A DNA stretch of 64,000 nucleotides from Nocardiopsis coralli (GCF_014892575.1 NZ_JADBGI010000010.1:1-64000), one strand, 5' to 3'. Positions 33,728 through 43,468 are shown, numbered from the stretch's first letter. Numbers and translations are program-made. Notes: generated by a model from the letters alone, not told the origin.

Positions 33728-36700
33728 TCCGCTGTGCGGGGGCTCTCGCCGTCGTGGGCGTCCCGGCGTTCCGGGGCGTCGGGGGCGGTGGGATTGCTGG
33801 GGCCTTCGGGGCCGGTGGGGCTCTCGGGCCCTTCGGGGGCGCTGGAGACGCCGGCACCGCTGGGGCCCGGCTGCGCGGAGGACGTTCCGCGTTCCACCAG
33901 GAAGGGGCGCACCATCGCCGGGGTGACGTCGGCGGCGAAGGCCACCGACCCCGGGAGGGAAGCGTCCTGGGCGGTGTAACCCCCTGCGCCGGCACCGACG
34001 GTGACCTGCAGGTTCGCGAGTCCGGAACGGCGCTGGAACAGGGTCTGGGTCCAGGTCCAGCCGATCACCGCGGAGCGTTCCACGACGGCCTGACCGCGCT
34101 GGAGCGAACCCGAGCGGACGCTGACGTAGGCGCCGTCGTAGCCGTGGCCGAGCGAGCGGTAGCGGTCGATGCCCAGCGGTACACCGAGGACGGCCATGAC
34201 CGCCGAGGCGATGACGAGCCAGTTCCAGTCCAGGGCCACGCCGACCGCACCCGTGAGCAGGAACGGGCCCACCGAGCGGATCAGGCGGCGGGACAGGGCC
34301 GCGCGCGGGTGGCGCCGGAGCCCGCCGTCGTAGCGGTCCAGGGCGCGTTCGACGACCGAGGCCACCTGTGGGCGCGGTCCGGTCGGGAGCAGGACCGCGC
34401 GGGTGGCGACCTCGCCCAGGCCGGTGACGATCGCACGCAGGCGCACGGCGCTCCGGGTGCGTTCGAGCGGGTTGTCCTGGAGTTCGTGCCCGCGGATCCG
34501 GCGCTTCTCCAAGGTGACGCTGCGGCGGGTGAGCAGGCCGCGCTCGGCGACGAGGGAGCCCTCGCGGCCCTTGAGGGTGAAACCCCAGTTGGTGACCGTG
34601 TAGGAGACCACGGCGAAGACCGGCATCAGGAGCACCAACGCCACCGGGATCCCGATGGCCAGGGTGGTGAGCAGGGCGCGGTCGGTGGCGTCGATCCAGC
34701 CCACGACGGTGTCGGTGGCGGCCTCCATCTGGGCCGCGGACTGCTGGAGGAGGCCGATCGCCGTGGCCAGCAGCGCGAACGGGGTGAGGAGGTGGGCCAG
34801 GCTCAGGGCGCCGAAGAGGTACCAGGAGCGCGGCATCTCGAAGTAGGTGACGGTCTCCGGCTCGGCCGCGGCGGGCTCCTCGTCCCCCTCGGTGCGTGCC
34901 TCCCCCGTCTCGGTGAGCACGGCGCGGCGGCGCAGGAGCTCGCCCCGGAGGCGGTCGGCCTCGGCGGCGTCGACGGCGTCGAGCTTGCCGTCCTCGGTGG
35001 CCATGGAACCGGCGGCGGCCTCGATGTGGACCACGGACACACCCAGCATCCGGTGCAGGAGGCTGCTGGTGACGTCGACGCCGCGGATGCGTTCCAGCGG
35101 GATGGTGCGGCGTTCCCGGCGGATGAGGCCCTTGCGGATCTCGATGCGGTCGTCGGTGATCTCGTAACGCAGCGTCTGCCACGTGACGAACCCGCCGACG
35201 AGCAGCATCACGACGGTCGCACCGGTGGCCGCGAGCAGCCACGGGTTGAAGCCGCCGATGACCAGGCCGATGAGGATCGGGAGGAGGATGCTGCGCAACT
35301 GGTTGATGGGGCCGACGACCATGCTGCGGGGGCTGAGGCGTCGGCCGCTCTCGGAGGTGAACGGCTGGGAGGCCTCTTCGGTCCACCACTCCCGCGGCCC
35401 CGGCGGGTGATGGCCCTCGGGGACGCCGTGGGCGTTGCCCCACTGGCTCTGCGGCCCCCACCCGTTCTGGGGTCCCTGCGCCTGCCACTGCACCTGCCCC
35501 GGGTACGCCCCGCCCTGGGGCGGACCCCAACGCGCACGCTCGTAGGCCCACGCGTCCTGCGGATACGGCCCCTGCCCACCGGCAGGTCCAACAGGGCCCT
35601 CGGCCGCCTCGCGCGGATAGGCACCAGAAGCACCACCAGCGACGTCGCTGCGCGACGTGCTCTCCCCACGCGGAGGCGGACCGTTGCCCTGAGCGCTCAC
35701 CGGACCTTGCGATGCCGGAAGAGCTCGCTCGGACGCAGCCGCGTCCTGCGGACGGGCACCGGACGCAGCGCCCACCTCGTCGCCACGCGACGCGATCTCA
35801 GGGTGCGGTACAGAGCCCGAACCCGGGCCGCCCTGGGGCGGGCCCCAGCGCGCACGCTCGTAGGCCCACGCATCCTGCGGATACGGCCCCTGCCCACCGG
35901 CAGGGCCTTCGGCCTTGTCCCCCGCCCCAGCGGAGTGAGCCCCACTCTCGGCACGCGAGTCAGGACCGGAGTCCTGAGTACTCCCCGGACCTTGCGATGT
36001 CGGAAGAGCGCGCTCGGACGCAGCCGCGTCCTGCCCGTAGGCAGGGCCGGCGGGGCCGGGCGCCGCGCCGACGCCGTCGCTGCGCGACGTGCTTCCCCCG
36101 CTCGAGGAAGGGCCGGTCACCGCCCCGCCCTGGGGCGGACCCCAACGCGCACGCTCGTAGGCCCACGCGTCCTGCGGATACGCCCCGGGGACCTCGGGCC
36201 CGGACTGCGGGCGGGGACCAGGGGTACCGCCGTCCGCGCCGTCGCGGGGCGGGCCCCAGCGGGTCGACCCGTGCCCGGGTGCGTCTGCCGGGCCCGCATC
36301 GGTTCCAGCGAACGGGGTGGTCATGCCCGCCCCAGGCCCCTCCGGGCGAGCTTCATGGGGCGTCGCACCCTGCGGCTCCGAGGGCTCTTCCTGCGAAGGC
36401 CTCTGGGCACCGCTCCGGTCCTGGACCGGGTTCTCCCCCGCGGGACGCCCGTCCTCCGGACGGCGCTCCCACACCGGGCCGCTGCCCTGTCCGGGTACGT
36501 GGCCCTGCGGCCCCCGACCGGCGCTCTCGTTCCGGAGCGCGTCCCGCATCCCATGCTCATGACGAACACCGGACGGATCCGCACCGGGCCCCTGTCCGCG
36601 CTGGGGCGGGCCCCAGCGGGCACGCTCGGACACAGCCGCGTCCTGCGGGCGGTCGGGCTCGGGGGCAGCGGGCTCCTGGGCCTGGCGCCACTGGTACGGG

Positions 36701-36789
36701 TAACGCCCCGCGGTGTGGCCGGCGGGGCCGCGGGCCCAACGCTCGCGTTCGGGGTCCGGGGGGCCGGGGCTCTCGTGCTCGTCGTTCAT
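33715..36789 (-). CDS. Large PH-domain (bPH2/YdbT-type) membrane protein with repeat N-terminus
   Basis: 1024 residues. The first about 460 residues are disordered and carry copies of a unit around YPQDAWAYERARWGPPQGG. The rest is a YdbT-like protein: paired membrane segments (about 490-535 and several later) and three bacterial PH domains, marked by ERRTIPLERIRGVDVTSS, LEKRRIRGHELQDNPLERT and VERSAVIGWTWTQTLFQRR. Function of this family is unknown; ordinary members lack the long N-terminus. The ATG (36789) overlaps the stop of the upstream PH-domain gene as TGATG, so the pair is translationally coupled, as is usual for YdbS-YdbT pairs. The stop codon lies in a terminator palindrome. Confidence 0.85.
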   Translation of the reverse strand: MNDEHESPGPPDPERERWARGPAGHTAGRYPYQWRQAQEPAAPEPDRPQDAAVSERARWGPPQRGQGPGADPSGVRHEHGMRDALRNESAGRGPQGHVPGQGSGPVWERRPEDGRPAGENPVQDRSGAQRPSQEEPSEPQGATPHEARPEGPGAGMTTPFAGTDAGPADAPGHGSTRWGPPRDGADGGTPGPRPQSGPEVPGAYPQDAWAYERARWGPPQGGAVTGPSSSGGSTSRSDGVGAAPGPAGPAYGQDAAASERALPTSQGPGSTQDSGPDSRAESGAHSAGAGDKAEGPAGGQGPYPQDAWAYERARWGPPQGGPGSGSVPHPEIASRGDEVGAASGARPQDAAASERALPASQGPVSAQGNGPPPRGESTSRSDVAGGASGAYPREAAEGPVGPAGGQGPYPQDAWAYERARWGPPQGGAYPGQVQWQAQGPQNGWGPQSQWGNAHGVPEGHHPPGPREWWTEEASQPFTSESGRRLSPRSMVVGPINQLRSILLPILIGLVIGGFNPWLLAATGATVVMLLVGGFVTWQTLRYEITDDRIEIRKGLIRRERRTIPLERIRGVDVTSSLLHRMLGVSVVHIEAAAGSMATEDGKLDAVDAAEADRLRGELLRRRAVLTETGEARTEGDEEPAAAEPETVTYFEMPRSWYLFGALSLAHLLTPFALLATAIGLLQQSAAQMEAATDTVVGWIDATDRALLTTLAIGIPVALVLLMPVFAVVSYTVTNWGFTLKGREGSLVAERGLLTRRSVTLEKRRIRGHELQDNPLERTRSAVRLRAIVTGLGEVATRAVLLPTGPRPQVASVVERALDRYDGGLRRHPRAALSRRLIRSVGPFLLTGAVGVALDWNWLVIASAVMAVLGVPLGIDRYRSLGHGYDGAYVSVRSGSLQRGQAVVERSAVIGWTWTQTLFQRRSGLANLQVTVGAGAGGYTAQDASLPGSVAFAADVTPAMVRPFLVERGTSSAQPGPSGAGVSSAPEGPESPTGPEGPSNPTAPDAPERRDAHDGESPRTADEDR
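35506..36660 (-). repeat. DNA repeats coding for the RWGPPQ units
   Basis: Imperfect repeats inside the PH-domain gene. A 62-bp block at 35506-35567 is identical to 36121-36182; a near copy lies at about 35831-35885 and shorter ones at about 36240-36265 and 36600-36650. A second repeat family (CGGACGCAGCCGCGTCCTGC) occurs near 35730 and 36018. The near-perfect DNA identity suggests recent duplication or gene conversion. Confidence 0.75.
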
Positions 36790-37379
36790 CAGGTCGCGTC
36801 GTCCCGGAGTGTCGCGGCGCGCGCGGCCAGCTCCTCGCTGAGCACACGCGCTTCCTCGGCGTCCAGCCCTTCGATCGTGGAAGAACCCGCGTAGGAGGCG
36901 GTCTGCACCTGCAGGGTGGCCACGTCGAAGACCCGCTCCAGCATGGCCTGGGTGTGGTCCACGGTCTGGATCCGGTTCACCGGCACCAACTGCCAGGCGC
37001 GGGCGATCCACCCTGCCCGGGTGTAGATGACGTCCTCACCGACCTCCCAGCGGTGCACCCGGTAACGCCACGACGGCACCACGGCGATCTTGAGGAGCCC
37101 GTAGATGCCGTAGGCGATCGGCAGCACCCGGGCGTTCTCGCTCAGCCAGTCCGGGATCCACGGCAGGGGCAGGTTGGCCAGCATCGCCGCGACGACGCTG
37201 ACGAAGACCAGGTTGAGGGCCACCCCGATGACCATGCGCACCGTCCACACCCCGACGGCGCGCCCGCTGACCCTGCGCAGGGGCGGGCGCAGTTCGGCCG
37301 TGTGTCCTTCCTCCGTGCGGGGCTCTCGGGGTTCCTCCCCCGGTTCGGGACGGTCGTCGTGGGCGGGGCTGTTCAACAC
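36789..37379 (-). CDS. Small PH-domain membrane protein (YdbS-type)
   Basis: 196 residues. Charged N-terminus, two membrane segments (VRMVIGVALNLVFVSVVAAMLANLPL and ARVLPIAYGIYGLLKIAVVPSW) and one bacterial PH domain (YRVHRWEVGEDVIYTRAGWIARAWQLVPVNRIQTVDHTQAML...). Forms a two-gene unit with the large PH-domain protein. GTG start at 37379 with no clear ribosome site. Divergent from the ABC exporter operon. Confidence 0.86.
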   Translation of the reverse strand: MLNSPAHDDRPEPGEEPREPRTEEGHTAELRPPLRRVSGRAVGVWTVRMVIGVALNLVFVSVVAAMLANLPLPWIPDWLSENARVLPIAYGIYGLLKIAVVPSWRYRVHRWEVGEDVIYTRAGWIARAWQLVPVNRIQTVDHTQAMLERVFDVATLQVQTASYAGSSTIEGLDAEEARVLSEELAARAATLRDDAT

Positions 37380-37530
37380 GCGACCGAGTCTAGGCCGTGT
37401 GGGCCGGGGTCAGGCGGGAACCCGGCTCCGCACGGGGGAATGGGCGACGTCAGGGCCGTGTTCCCGTCTCGTCAGCGTTCTGTCAGAGCGTCTCGGCACA
37501 CTTGCGTACAGACGTTGAACGGAGGACGAA

Positions 37531-38493
37531 ATGACCCACGCCATTCGCGCGGAGGGGCTGGTCAAGGAGTTCAAGGGCAAACGCGCCCTGGACCGGGTCG
37601 ACCTGACCGCCAGGAGAGGGGCCGTTCTGGGCGTGCTGGGTCCCAACGGCTCCGGCAAGACCACGACGGTGCGCATCCTGGCGACCCTGCTGCGCCCCGA
37701 CGCCGGGCACGCGGAGGTCGACGGGTTCGACGTGCTGCGCCACCCCCACGAGGTGCGCCGCCTCATCGGGCTGACGGGCCAGTACGCGGCCGTGGACGAG
37801 GAACTCACCGGAACGCAGAACCTGGTACTCATCGCCCGCCTCCTCGGGTTCGACCGCGCCCAGGCCCGGGTCCGCTCCGCCGAACTCCTGGAACAGTTCG
37901 GGCTCTCCGACGCCGCCGACCGCCCCACCAAGGGCTACTCGGGCGGTATGCGCCGGCGCCTCGACCTGGCCGCGAGCATGATCGGCCGCCCCTCGATGCT
38001 CTACCTGGACGAGCCGACCACCGGACTGGACCCGCACAGCCGCAATGAGCTCTGGGAGGTCGTGCGCCGCCAGGTCGACGCCGGGGTCACGGTCCTGCTC
38101 ACCACCCAGTACCTCGAGGAGGCCGACCACCTCGCCGACGACATCGTGGTCCTTGACCACGGCCGTGTCATCAGCGAGGGCACCCCCGAGCAGCTCAAGG
38201 ACAGCGCAGGGACCCAGGTGCTGGAACTGCGCACCGCCGAGACCGACCAGCTCGGGCTCGCCGTCAAGGTGGTCGAGGCCGTCACCAGCGCACCCGTGTC
38301 CGACGACGGGCTCGTGGCCCGAGTCCCCGTCACCGATTCGGCGGTGCTGCCCGAGGTGGTGCGCCGCCTGGACGAGCAGGGCGTGGCGGTGGGAGAGCTG
38401 TCGCTGCGCAAGCCGAGCCTGGACGAGGTCTTCCTGGCGCTGACCGGCCAGCCCGCCGAAGCCCAGGAGACCAGCGAGGAGACTTCAGCATGA
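37531..38493 (+). CDS. ABC exporter ATP-binding protein (DrrA type)
   Basis: 320 residues. Walker A GPNGSGKTTT, signature YSGGMRRRLDLA, Walker B MLYLDEPTTGLDP and a C-terminal extension typical of the DrrA daunorubicin-resistance ATPase family. Pairs with the next gene to make a two-component exporter; the substrate is unknown and could be a drug, lipid or own metabolite. GGAGG lies six bases before the ATG. The stop overlaps the permease start by four bases (ATGA). Confidence 0.93.
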   Translation: MTHAIRAEGLVKEFKGKRALDRVDLTARRGAVLGVLGPNGSGKTTTVRILATLLRPDAGHAEVDGFDVLRHPHEVRRLIGLTGQYAAVDEELTGTQNLVLIARLLGFDRAQARVRSAELLEQFGLSDAADRPTKGYSGGMRRRLDLAASMIGRPSMLYLDEPTTGLDPHSRNELWEVVRRQVDAGVTVLLTTQYLEEADHLADDIVVLDHGRVISEGTPEQLKDSAGTQVLELRTAETDQLGLAVKVVEAVTSAPVSDDGLVARVPVTDSAVLPEVVRRLDEQGVAVGELSLRKPSLDEVFLALTGQPAEAQETSEETSA

Positions 38494-39320
38494 GTGCCGT
38501 GACCACCGACTCCCCGACCGGTCCGGCCGGCCCGACCCCCCTGGCCCCGCAGAGCGTCACCCCGCTGCGCACCGTCCAGCAGGGCCTTCAGCTGGCCTGG
38601 CGCAGCGTGCTCAAGATCAAGGCCAACCCCGAAGAGGTCCTGGGCCTGATCCTGCAGCCGGTCATGTTCGTGACCCTGTTCGTGTTCGTGTTCGGACAGG
38701 CGATGATGGGCGACTGGCAGTCCTACCGTGACTTCCTCATGCCCGGCATCATCGCCCAGTCGGTCATCTTCGCGACGCTGGGCACCGGTTTCTCGCTCAG
38801 CCAGGACGTGGAGAAGGGCATCTTCGACCGGTTCCGGTCCCTGCCCATCGCCCGCTCGGCCCCGCTGGTCGGTGCGATCCTGGGCGACCTGGTCCGCTAC
38901 ACGATCACCGTGGTGATGGTGCTGATCGTGGGCCTGGCGATCGGCTTCCGTCCCGAGGGCGGCGCACTGGGTGTGGTCGTGGCGGGCGCGCTGATCCTGC
39001 TGTTCGCCTTCGCCCTGTGCTGGATGTCGGCGTTCGTGGGGATGATCGTGCGCACCCCGATGTCGGTGCAGGCGTTCGGGATGATCCTGATGTTCCCGCT
39101 GACCTTCGGCAGTTCGGCGTTCGTCGCCCCGGAATCGATGCCGGGCTGGCTGCAGACCGTGGCCGTCAACAACCCGGTCAGCCACGTGGTCGACGCGATG
39201 CGCGGACTCATGATCGGCGGGGACGTGGCCGGTCCGATCTTCTGGACCCTGGTGTGGACGGCCATCATCACGGCCGTGTTCTTCCCGCTGGCGGCCTGGG
39301 CCTACCGCCGCCGCACCTGA
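38490..39320 (+). CDS. ABC-2 type exporter permease (DrrB type)
   Basis: 276 residues with six membrane segments after a cytoplasmic N-terminus: VLGLILQPVMFVTLFVFVF, IIAQSVIFATLGTGFSL, the region YTITVVMVLIVGLAIGF, LGVVVAGALILLFAFALCWM, AFGMILMFPLTFGSSAFV and FWTLVWTAIITAVFFPLAAWAY. ABC2 membrane domain of the DrrB group. The start ATGA overlaps the ATPase gene. Its last 19 bases overlap the end of the convergent regulator gene. Confidence 0.92.
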   Translation: MSAVTTDSPTGPAGPTPLAPQSVTPLRTVQQGLQLAWRSVLKIKANPEEVLGLILQPVMFVTLFVFVFGQAMMGDWQSYRDFLMPGIIAQSVIFATLGTGFSLSQDVEKGIFDRFRSLPIARSAPLVGAILGDLVRYTITVVMVLIVGLAIGFRPEGGALGVVVAGALILLFAFALCWMSAFVGMIVRTPMSVQAFGMILMFPLTFGSSAFVAPESMPGWLQTVAVNNPVSHVVDAMRGLMIGGDVAGPIFWTLVWTAIITAVFFPLAAWAYRRRT

Positions 39321-42300
39321 GCCCTCTCCGGACCCTCGCCCTCTTCCGCGCCCGGACGTCCGGGCGCGCGGGGAGGGCGGGGGTTCGCGACCCGTCGGGG
39401 TACGTGGCCGGAGAGGCGTTCGGCCAGGGCGTCGCCGATCCCCTCGGGGCAGGCCTCCCTCCCCCGGGCGAGCAGGGCCCCGTAGCGTTCGGGGCCCAGC
39501 GCACGGTCGAGGTGTTCCCGGGCCTCCACCACGTCGGGTTCGGCGAGTTCGGGCAGGCCGCGCAGCGCCTCCCCGTACCCGATCAGGAGCGCGGCGTCCT
39601 CGGGGTCGCGGCCGACCGACAGAACGCCGAGCAGTTCGGCGATCTCGGCGCCGACCGGTCCGGGCGCGCCCCGGACGGAGGCGACCGACCAGGCGCGCCC
39701 GAGCATCTCGAGCGCCTCGTGCTCCCTCCCGGCCCGCCGGTGGACGGTGGCGGCCAGTCCCCACCATGCCGGTTCGACGTAGATCCAGGAGAACCCGCCG
39801 AGGTTGGTGACCTCCTCGGTGTGGTGTTCGATCAGGTCCACGGCCCGGTCCAGGTCGCCCTCCTCCCGGGCTGCCTGCACCCGCGCCATGATCCACAGCA
39901 CCCGGTGGTCCTGTTCCAGACGCCCCGCCACGGGGGCCAGGGCGTCCAGGTCCGCACGGGCGGCGTCGAGGTCGCCCTCGAGGACGGCGACCTGGACACA
40001 GCGGAGCGCGAAGACGGTGGCCATGTCGTGCAACCCGGTGCTCTCCGCGATCCGCCGCCCCTCGGCGAGCAGACTGCGCGCACGGGCCAGGTCGGAGTAG
40101 CGGTACAGGTCGGCGGACTGGGCCAGCGCCTGGCAGGTCCCCCACGGGTCACCCAGGTACCGGAAGTCCTCCCAGGCGCGCAGAGCGCGGTCGAGCCCGT
40201 GGTCCGCGCGCCCGTGCACGACGTCCGCCAGGGCGAGCATGATCTCGATCGAGGCGCGCGTCCACCGGTCCGCCCCGTCCAGCGCATCGGCCAGGCGCCC
40301 CAGGTGCCTGCTCCCGTCGGGGCCGACCAGCGCCGCGTAGAGCAGCGCGTTGACCAGTACGGGGTGGTACTCGGCCAGGCGCCCCTCAGGGGCCAGCACG
40401 GCGTCGATCTCGGCCATGAGCTCTTCGGCGTGGTCGAGCTCCAGGTCGATGCGGACCGAGGCCCGGTGGAACAGGCAGCACGCGTGCGCGACCGCCCTCC
40501 CCGGGGGCATGCGGTCCTCGAAGGAGTCCAGGACCTGCGACGACCAGCGGGCCAGGGGTTCCCAGTCGCCCTCGATGGTCCAGTACCACTGCCCGTACTC
40601 GATCAGGTCCAGGGCCAGGTCGGCGTCACCGGAGTCCACGGCCCAGCGCAGGGCGGCGCCGAACCCCGCGGCGTCGTCGGCCAACGACGCGAGCACGGAG
40701 GCCTGGCGGGCCCCGCGCAGGCCCGCGTCGGCCTCGCGCCACAGGTCCCGCACGTACCGGGAGTGCTCGGTACGCACCCGTGCGGCCTCGCCGCTCTCGA
40801 CGAGGCGTTCGTCGGCGTAGGCGCGGACGGTCTCCAGGAGCCGGTACCGCGGCTGTTCGGGGTCGGCGGTCCCGGCGTCGGCCACCACGAGCGACTGGTC
40901 GACGAGGGAGAAGAGGGCCTCCCACACGTCCACGCCGTCCACCTCGGTGGTCCCGGGGTCGGCGCACACCCGTTCCACCGCGCTCAGACCCGCACCGCCG
41001 GGCACGACCGACAGCCGCGCGAGCAGGCGGCGTTCGGCGCGGCCGAGCAGGTCCCAACTCCAGTCGACGACGGCGCGCAGGGTCCGGTGCCGGGGCAGGG
41101 TGGAGCGCTGGGGGCCGGTCAGGAGGCGGAACCGGTCGCACAGGCGCGCGGACAGGTGCGCGGGGCCCATCGAGCGCAGGCGGGCGGCGGCCAGTTCCAG
41201 GGCGAGCGGGATCCCGTCGAGCTCGCGCACGATCTGCACGACGTCGCCCACGTTGTCGGGCCCGACGGCGAAGTCGGGGCGTACGGCGCGGGCGCGGTCG
41301 GCGAACAGGGCCACGGAGGGGTACCGCGAGGCCTCGGCAGCCCCGGAGCCCTCGGGGGGCAGGGCCAGCGGCGGGACGGGCAGCAAGCGTTCACCGGGCA
41401 CTTCGAGCGGCGCACGGGAGGTCGCCAGGACGGTGAGCGCGGGGCAGCGCGCGAGCAGGGCCTGCACGGTGCCGGCGGCCGCGTCGAGCAGGTGTTCGCA
41501 GTTGTCCAGCACCAGCAGGGCGCTGCGCCGGGCGAGGTAGGCGGCGACGCGGTCCAGGGCCGAGGGCGCGGCGGATCCGACGGCGCGCGGGCCCAGGCGT
41601 GTGCCCTCCCTCAGGCCCAGGGTCGCGGCGACGGTCTCCGCGAGGTCGTCGCCCTCGGCGAGCGGGGCGAGTTCGACGAACCACGCGCCGTCCTCGACCT
41701 GGTCGTCCCCGTCCTCGACGAAGGCGGTCGCGGTCTCCACGGCCAGGCGGGTCTTGCCTGCGCCACCGGGTCCGGTGAGGGTGACCAGGCGCGCGCGGGT
41801 GAGCAGGTCCCGGGCGCCGGCGCTCTCCTCCTCGCGCGGCACGAAGCTGGTCAGGGCCAGTGGGAGGCGCACACGTTCGGCCGCGGGGTCGTGGGGGCCG
41901 GCGTCGGCGTCCGGATGCTCGGGATCGGGACCGGTCCGCCCCGGCTCGTCCGCCGCCCGGGGCGCGAGCTCACCGCGCAGCAGGCGCAGGTGCAGGTTCT
42001 CCAGGTGCGGTGACGGGTCCAGCCCCAGGGTGTCGGCGAGGTGCTCACTGAACCCGGTGTAGGCGGCGAGGGCGTCGGCCACGCGCCCCTGGGCGGCCAG
42101 GGAACGCATGAGCAGCTCCACGGGGCGTTCCCGGTAGCGGTCCTCGGCCGCAAGGGCCTCGGCCTCGGGCAGCACGCCGGCGGGGTCGCGCTCCAGGCGG
42201 GCGGCGAGGTGGTCCTCCACGACCGTGCGGTGCAGGCCCTCGAGCCGGACCACGGTCTCCTCGGCCACACCGCGCGCGGTCAGGTCGGGCAGGGGCCGTC

Positions 42301-42697
42301 CCCGCCACAGGGACCGGGCGCGGGACAGGTCGCGTTCGGCCCCGGCGCTGTCGCCCTCCTTGAGCAGGGCACGACCCGAACGGGCCAGGCCCTCGTACGC
42401 GTGCAGGTCGACGCTGCCGGGGTCGGCGTCGAGGCGGTAACCGGTGCCGTCGCCGTCGACGGTGACCTCGTCCCCGAGGGTGCGGCGCAGGCGGGAGACC
42501 AGCGCCTGCAGGGTGTTGGGCGGAGGAAGGCTCTCGCGGTCGGGCCACACGGCCTCGGCCAGGGCCTCCCCGCTCACGCGTGCACCCGCGCGCAGCAGCA
42601 ACAGGCTCAGCAGGGCACGCAGACGCGGTCCGCCGACGGCCACGGGCTGCCCGCGGTCGTCGCGGACCTGGAGAGGACCGAGAACGCTGAACCACAC
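39302..42697 (-). CDS. SARP/AfsR-type transcriptional regulator with NB-ARC ATPase and TPRs
   Basis: 1131 residues. N-terminal OmpR-type DNA-binding domain (WFSVLGPLQVRDD...VWPDRESLPPPNTLQALVSRLRRTLG, about 1-95), bacterial transcriptional activation domain (about 100-245), a STAND-type ATPase with Walker A VTLTGPGGAGKTRLA (about 300) and Walker B ALLVLDNCEH (about 395), then winged-helix and TPR-like repeats to the end. Relatives activate secondary-metabolism genes on nucleotide-driven assembly. The GTG (42697) is the first possible start, since upstream in-frame codons offer none; the ribosome site is weak. It is convergent with, and overlaps, the ABC permease gene. No biosynthetic cluster is visible nearby. 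Confidence 0.9.
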   Translation of the reverse strand: MWFSVLGPLQVRDDRGQPVAVGGPRLRALLSLLLLRAGARVSGEALAEAVWPDRESLPPPNTLQALVSRLRRTLGDEVTVDGDGTGYRLDADPGSVDLHAYEGLARSGRALLKEGDSAGAERDLSRARSLWRGRPLPDLTARGVAEETVVRLEGLHRTVVEDHLAARLERDPAGVLPEAEALAAEDRYRERPVELLMRSLAAQGRVADALAAYTGFSEHLADTLGLDPSPHLENLHLRLLRGELAPRAADEPGRTGPDPEHPDADAGPHDPAAERVRLPLALTSFVPREEESAGARDLLTRARLVTLTGPGGAGKTRLAVETATAFVEDGDDQVEDGAWFVELAPLAEGDDLAETVAATLGLREGTRLGPRAVGSAAPSALDRVAAYLARRSALLVLDNCEHLLDAAAGTVQALLARCPALTVLATSRAPLEVPGERLLPVPPLALPPEGSGAAEASRYPSVALFADRARAVRPDFAVGPDNVGDVVQIVRELDGIPLALELAAARLRSMGPAHLSARLCDRFRLLTGPQRSTLPRHRTLRAVVDWSWDLLGRAERRLLARLSVVPGGAGLSAVERVCADPGTTEVDGVDVWEALFSLVDQSLVVADAGTADPEQPRYRLLETVRAYADERLVESGEAARVRTEHSRYVRDLWREADAGLRGARQASVLASLADDAAGFGAALRWAVDSGDADLALDLIEYGQWYWTIEGDWEPLARWSSQVLDSFEDRMPPGRAVAHACCLFHRASVRIDLELDHAEELMAEIDAVLAPEGRLAEYHPVLVNALLYAALVGPDGSRHLGRLADALDGADRWTRASIEIMLALADVVHGRADHGLDRALRAWEDFRYLGDPWGTCQALAQSADLYRYSDLARARSLLAEGRRIAESTGLHDMATVFALRCVQVAVLEGDLDAARADLDALAPVAGRLEQDHRVLWIMARVQAAREEGDLDRAVDLIEHHTEEVTNLGGFSWIYVEPAWWGLAATVHRRAGREHEALEMLGRAWSVASVRGAPGPVGAEIAELLGVLSVGRDPEDAALLIGYGEALRGLPELAEPDVVEAREHLDRALGPERYGALLARGREACPEGIGDALAERLSGHVPRRVANPRPPRAPGRPGAEEGEGPERAQVRRR

Positions 42698-42850
42698 ACG
42701 TCCATCATGACCGATGACCGACCTTGCCGCGGCGGCCAGTAAAGTTCGCTCAGGACCCCAGGGTCCGACACCAGCGAGTCCGCCTGCCGGCCGGCGCCCC
42801 CGAGTGCGCGGCGCCACCCGGCAGGCCCCGAGAGCCCAGCAGGAGCCCCA

Positions 42851-43468
42851 TTGTTCCCGGTCCTCCCATCCACCCGGATCCCTGCGCCGCGTCCGGTGCG
42901 TCGAGCCTCCGCCGCCACGCGCGCCGGTGCGGTGGCGGCGGGTGCGGCCGTGGTCGCGACCACCGGCTGCGGGATGTTCACCCCCGGGCTGAGCGGGGAG
43001 ATGCCCGACGACATCACCGTGACCAGCCCCCTGATGCAGGAGGGCCAACCGCTCCCCGAGGTCTACACGTGCGAGGGCGTGGAGAGCGAGGACGGAGCGG
43101 AGATCGCCGGGGCCTCGCCGCCGCTGAGCTGGTCCGGGATGCCCGAGGGCGCGGGGTCGACGGCGCTGGTGGTCGACGACCCCAGCGAGGCGACGGTCTT
43201 CTGGGTCGTGCACGACCTCGACCCCCAGCTCGTGGAGCTGCGCCAGAACACGATCCCCACCGACGCCAAGCAGGCGCAGAACAGCGCGGGCGAGGCCGAG
43301 TACACGGCGCCCTGCCCCGAGGAGGACGCCCTCTACGAGTACCGGTTCACGGTCTACGCGTTGGAGGAGGGCCTCGGCCTGCCCGACGGTGCCGAGTTGG
43401 AGACCACGTTGGAGGCCATCTCCGAACGTGCCATCGCACGCGGCACCCTGGTCGCCGAGAGCGATTAG
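42851..43468 (+). CDS. PEBP/YbhB-family lipoprotein
   Basis: 205 residues. N-terminal export signal with lipobox VVATTGCG, so the cysteine near residue 40 is lipidated and the protein sits on the outer face of the membrane. The rest is a phosphatidylethanolamine-binding-protein domain (YbhB/YbcL), with SPPLSWSGMPEG, ALVVDDPS, FWVVHDLDP and YRFTVYALEE. Ligand unknown. The start is a TTG (42851) five bases after AGGAG. Divergent from the SARP gene. Confidence 0.88.
   Translation: MFPVLPSTRIPAPRPVRRASAATRAGAVAAGAAVVATTGCGMFTPGLSGEMPDDITVTSPLMQEGQPLPEVYTCEGVESEDGAEIAGASPPLSWSGMPEGAGSTALVVDDPSEATVFWVVHDLDPQLVELRQNTIPTDAKQAQNSAGEAEYTAPCPEEDALYEYRFTVYALEEGLGLPDGAELETTLEAISERAIARGTLVAESD

Noticed and set aside
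33754..36894. Open frame of over 1000 codons on the plus strand opposite the PH-domain genes
   Set aside because: Composition is Arg/Gly/Ala noise; the minus strand has coupled PH-domain genes with clear domains.
37531..43468. ABC exporter plus SARP regulator as the edge of a biosynthetic gene cluster
   Set aside because: No core biosynthetic enzyme (PKS, NRPS, terpene, RiPP) is present on either side within the window.
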